64,000 nucleotides of DNA from Iris pallida (lineage: Eukaryota > Streptophyta > Magnoliopsida > Asparagales > Iridaceae), in assembly GCA_029216955.1 (NCBI GenBank), contig JANAVB010031417.1, positions 18,384,219 through 18,448,218 of the forward strand, written 5' to 3'. The notes under the pieces were generated by a model. That model was not told the origin of the DNA. It was given only the letters and a program-made list of their open reading frames with translations, and did not search any database. A program made the position numbers and the translations under genes. Shown here in pieces: positions 60,591 to 64,000 of this stretch. How positions within the stretch are numbered: the first letter of the stretch is position 1; every line of letters starts with the position of its first letter.

Positions 60591-60970
60591 TGACGTTGCC
60601 TTCAGGATCAGGTGGATTCACTATTTATAGTGATGCTTCAGGGAAGGGGCTGGGTTGTGTGTTGCAGCAGCACGGGAAGGTAACTGCCTATGCTTCCAGG
60701 CAGTTACGTCCCCATGAGAAGAATTACCCTACCCACGACCTGGAGCTAGCAGCAGTGACTTTTGCTTTGAAGCTGTGGAAGCATTATCTGTATGGTGAGC
60801 GGGTGGAGATCTTCACAGATCACAAGAGCCTAAAGTATGTGTTCACTCAGAAGGAGTTGAACATGAGACAGCGCAGATGGCTGGAGTTGATGAAGGATTT
60901 TGACATCCTACTTCAGTACCACCCAGGGAAGGCCAACGTGGTTGCCGATGCCTTGAGCAGGTATCCGACA
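60591..60970 (+). pseudogene. E6 RNase H
   Basis: [50 protein letters not shown] and [14 protein letters not shown] make a complete Ty3/gypsy RNase H. Just after it, near 60970, a 1-nt frameshift leads to the integrase frame, which starts [13 protein letters not shown]. Confidence 0.92.
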
Positions 60971-62091
60971 GCCATGTGTTTGACCATGGATCGGCATTGC
61001 TTGCCGACTTGGAGAGCCTTGGGATCGAGGTGATCGTGCCGGGAGTACAGATACAGCTATGGGGGATGCAGATTCAGTCAGACTTGATGGATAAGATCAA
61101 GGCGGCTCAGTTTCAGGATGTGGCTTTTCAGAGTATCAGGGAGCAGATCAGTATTGGAGTGGGGGATCCTGAGTTCTCACTTGCAGAGGATGGTGCCCTG
61201 AGGCACGGTGCCAGGCTATGTGTGCCTAGTAGGGAGCTTAGAGAGCAGATTTTACAGGAGGCCCACAGATTCCAGTACTCTATACACCCGGGTGCCAACA
61301 AGATGTACCGAGATCTGCGGGAGCATGTATGGTGGTCAGGAATGAAGCGGAAGGTGTCCCACTTCGTAGCGAGGTGCTTGGTCTGTCAGCAGGTCAAGGC
61401 AGAGAGACAGAGGCCCGGTGGATTGTTGCAGTCGCTGCCCATTCCCGAGTAGAAATGGGAGCATATCACGATGGACTTCGTATCAGGATTGCCGCGTACT
61501 CCAGGAGGGAAAGACGCGATTTGGGTCATCGTGGACAGGTTGACCAAATCGGCCCACTTCTTGCCATTCAAGGTGGGTACGTCTACAGAGAGACTGGCGG
61601 AGATGTATATGCGGCAGATAGTCAGGATCCACGGAGTTCCGGTCAGCATCGTCTCAGATCGGGATAGCCATTTTACTTCCCATTTCTGGAGGAGTCTGCA
61701 GACCAGCTTGGGCACTCAGCTCAAGTTTAGTACTGCATACCACCCCCAGACAGACAGACAGTCAGAGCGGACTATTCAGACTCTCGAGGATATGCTGCGG
61801 ACGTGCGTCCTGGACTTTGGAGGTTCCTGGGAGGATCATCTTCATTTGGTGGAGTTTGCCTATAACAATAGTTTTCAGGCCAGCATCGAGATGTCACCTT
61901 TCGAGGCTCTGTACGGGCGTAGGTGCCGTACACCCTTATCCTGGGATGATGTTGGTGAGCGAGCTTTGCAGGGGCCAGAGATGATTGTGGATACGGCCGA
62001 GAAGGTGAAGCTCATCAGGGACAGACTTCGTGTGGCGCAGGACAGACATCGGCACTGGGCCGATAGCCACCGGAGACCCTTGGAGTTTGAG
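60971..62091 (+). pseudogene. E6 integrase, zinc-binding domain and core
   Basis: Zinc-binding part: [13 protein letters not shown] and CLVCQQVKAERQRPGG. The frame has a TAG at 61450-61452 in IPE-stop-KWEH where Trp is expected; E3 has a stop at the same codon. The core continues with IVDRLTKSAHF, IVSDRDSHFTSHFW and QTDRQSERT, keeping the catalytic acids, with Arg for Gly after QTD. It ends at PLEFE, where an intron-like insertion begins. It would join the cDNA to host DNA. Confidence 0.92.
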
Positions 62092-62184
62092 GTACAGATT
62101 AGAGTAGGATTAGATTTAGGTTGTTGTTTGTGATTTTGATCATGTTTGTTATTTATTATTAATTGAGACCTTGCTTGTGTTTAG
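62092..62184 (+). other. Intron-like 93-bp insertion in E6 pol
   Basis: Begins GTACAG and ends TTGTGTTTAG, AT-rich with TATTAATTGA as a branch-like word. Removing it joins EFE to VRDQVFLR in phase 0, restoring the continuous integrase C-terminus. At the homologous place E1 (EFAVGDRVFL) and E3 (EFEEGDSIF) have no insertion. It contains an in-frame stop, so unspliced RNA would truncate pol. Confidence 0.7.
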
Positions 62185-62607
62185 GTCCGAGACCAGGTTT
62201 TCTTGAGGATATCTTCGACTCGTGGTACGATACATTTTGGTGGAGGCAGAAAGCTTAGCCCGCGCTTCATCGGCCCTTTCGTTATCAGCGGGAGAGTCGG
62301 TGACGTAGCTTACAGGCTAGACTTGCCGCCTGCACTTGTGGGGGTCCACAACGTATTTCATGTATCACAGTTGAGACGGTACGTGGCTGACCCTAGCCAT
62401 GTGCTCGACCATTCGGAGATTGAGGTGGGTCCTTCTCTCAGCTATCCAGAGCAGCCTGTGGAGATTCTGGATCGACGGGAGAAGGTTCTGAGGAACCAGG
62501 TGATACCCTTGGTACGCGTCGCATGGAGGCATCATTCTCCAGGAGAGTCTACCTGGGAGCGGGAGGATGAGATGCGCGAGCGGTACCCTTATCTTTTTGG
62601 ACCGTGA
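62185..62607 (+). pseudogene. E6 integrase C-terminus and chromodomain
   Basis: [60 protein letters not shown], then [20 protein letters not shown] and [15 protein letters not shown]. It ends at a TGA after LFGP. The last part is the chromodomain-type module of Tekay-like chromoviruses, thought to steer integration to heterochromatin. Intact in itself. Confidence 0.92.
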
Positions 62608-62650
62608 GGTATACTTTCTATCCTTCTCATCAGTTGCATTTCGCCTTTCA

Positions 62651-62686
62651 ATTTCGAGGACGAAATTCTTTTAAGGAGGGTAGATT
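62651..62686 (+). other. E6 polypurine tract and upstream block
   Basis: ATTTCGAGGACGAAATTC, then TTTTAAGGAGGGTAGAT abutting the 3' LTR. Confidence 0.92.
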
Positions 62687-64000
62687 TGTCACTACCACAT
62701 TTCTAGTGTGAGGGTATTTTTGTTATTTTTGGGGTAAATAAAATTTATTAGTATTAATTAGAAATTATGGGAATTTTTAGAAATTATTTTGGATTTATTT
62801 GGACTAGTTTGATTTTTGGCCAGTTTTGACTCATGTAGACCAACCTAGGAACTAACCATGGTTAGTTGGGCTTGGTTAGGTCAAGTGACCCTAGTCTAAC
62901 CTAGTGTGACTCAAGTTAGTGGTTAGTGATTCATAGAACTAGAATTAGAAATTTAGAAATCATTTGATTTGGTGAATGGCTTGTGGTTTCACAAGTCATT
63001 ATGTGACTTAGCTAGATTGGACTCAAACCTAGCTCAACCCTAACCCAAAGTCAAGTGGTCAGCCATCCCTAACTGAACCTAGGGATTCCCCCCCCATTAT
63101 AAATATCCTCCTAGTTTTTAGGGCTAGCCTCCCTCCTTAGAAGAATAGCTCAAGGTTGGAAAGAGGTGAGTTCTTGCATAGAAAAATCCATTATAATTCC
63201 AATATAGGTCCTAAATTCCTCAAACTTGTTGCAACAGTTCCTAATGATGATTTTCTTGCTGTTGTGAATGTTTGGTTCAGTTTGGAGTTAATTTGGAGGA
63301 TTTGGGATACCAAGTGAGGAGCTCACAAGAAGGCTTTTTCTATTGAACTTCACATAGAGGTATCTTTTCCATTTCTCCATGAAACTCCTGTCAATCTTTA
63401 TCAATAGGAACCCTAAGTGATCCCCCTAGGGTTTGGATAGGTTTCGTCCCTGGTGTAGGAGTTTTCGTGTCGTTTTGGACACGTATCAGCTCCTAGCCGT
63501 AGGTGTTTGACAAAATGCCTCAGTGAGCATTTTGTACTGTTTTTGAATTGTGTTTGAATAGGAAGCATCGATTTGTAGTCGCTTACATGTTTTTGGGACA
63601 CTGGGGTGGTCCCTGTGTCACGTCGTGTCGTTTTGGGACACGCGCACGTGCGGTTCTGTGGCGCGCGCACGAGCACTGTAGCTCCCCTGCTACCAGCATG
63701 CTCGTGCGGGCTGCACAGGACACGTGGACACTTGAAACTCGACACGAAGCAAGGGGCAGTGTCTGTCATGACACTCCCCAAGTCTTGTGTCGGTTGGTGT
63801 CGTGTCGGACACGAAAAACCGTGTGCACGAGGACTGGTTCTGTACACTGCACTGTGTGATGTTCCTGTGGTTTAAGATCTTGTAAAGTGTATTTAATTGA
63901 TGTTTAAATTGATAATTAGATTCTAAATATGATGTTAAATCTCTGTTATGATAGGATTTGCAATTTGTTAGAATGTTAATGAGTTGTGGTTTCGAATTTG
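62687..64000 (+). repeat. E6 3' LTR (partial)
   Basis: Starts TGTCACTACC and follows the 5' LTR to the window end; roughly 99% identical by eye, including the TATA box at 63098-63105. Confidence 0.95.

Larger units (their letters stand above)
53516..64000 (+). mobile_element. E6: near-complete Tekay-like chromovirus, 3' LTR cut by window end
   Basis: 5' LTR 53516-57658 (4143 bp), interior 57659-62686, 3' LTR from 62687. The 3' LTR matches the 5' LTR with about a dozen differences in the 1.3 kb visible. Gag, protease, RT, RNase H, integrase and chromodomain are in chromovirus order. Lesions: a frameshift in gag, loss of a knuckle cysteine, RT catalytic Asp to Tyr, a frameshift after RNase H, and a TAG in integrase. 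The left flank ATCAT (53511-53515) is the expected duplication; the right copy is outside. Confidence 0.95.

Overview
This window looks like heterochromatin from a flowering plant and consists essentially of nested LTR retrotransposons. I see no host protein gene, rRNA, tRNA or CRISPR array. The plant call rests on Ty3/gypsy families typical of angiosperms: Tekay/Del-type chromoviruses (integrase C-terminus plus chromodomain, and a TTTCGAGGACGAAA block before the polypurine tract) and a Tat/Ogre-type element with a TGGCGACTCTGCTGGGGAC primer-binding site. Long TA, CA and CT microsatellites fit as well. Element labels E1-E9 are mine.

Layout. E1 (+, 1-10589) is a large-LTR derivative with only gag and integrase-end remnants; its 5' LTR runs off the window. 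E9 (+, 10590-12066) is the 3' end and LTR of a Tat-type element into which E1 appears to have inserted. E2 (-, 12067-18037) is a gag start, a primer-site-like block and a 5.4 kb LTR. E7 (-, 18038-18336 and 50648-53515) is an almost non-coding interior plus part of a 5' LTR. E3 (-, 18342-50642, target duplication CAAAG) is a degenerate chromovirus inserted in E7. It was itself hit by E4 (+, 23025-33770, duplication ATTGC) inside RNase H and by E5 (+, 38426-50369, duplication GGGGG) inside its 5' LTR. E5 is a solo LTR that carries E8 (-, 39987-48451, duplication CTTGC), a young Tat-type element with gag and protease but no reverse transcriptase or integrase. E6 (+, from 53516 to past the window end) is the most complete chromovirus, with full gag-pol but several lesions. 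The insertion order follows from this nesting, and the near-identical LTR pairs of E1, E6 and E8 (about 99% by eye) mark them as recent.

How the parts work together. No element here looks autonomous. E3 and E6 carry disrupted pol genes, E1 and E4 are mostly LTR, and E8 supplies only gag and protease. Mobility of E1, E4 and E8 must have depended on enzymes made elsewhere.

The most unusual signal is inside the LTRs. Several diverged LTR families share a module near their 3' end: a splice-acceptor-like tract followed by a short open tail with a conserved A-L/C-C-D-T-Y-Y-G type motif and a stop. In four of them a conserved hairpin lies upstream. Some also have a GC-rich, exon-like patch with good splice donors near the LTR start. 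This suggests that these long LTRs contain a spliced transcription unit of their own. Six elements also share an unfamiliar 18-base block, beginning TGG, at exactly 9 nt from the LTR, in place of a recognisable tRNA-Met primer site.
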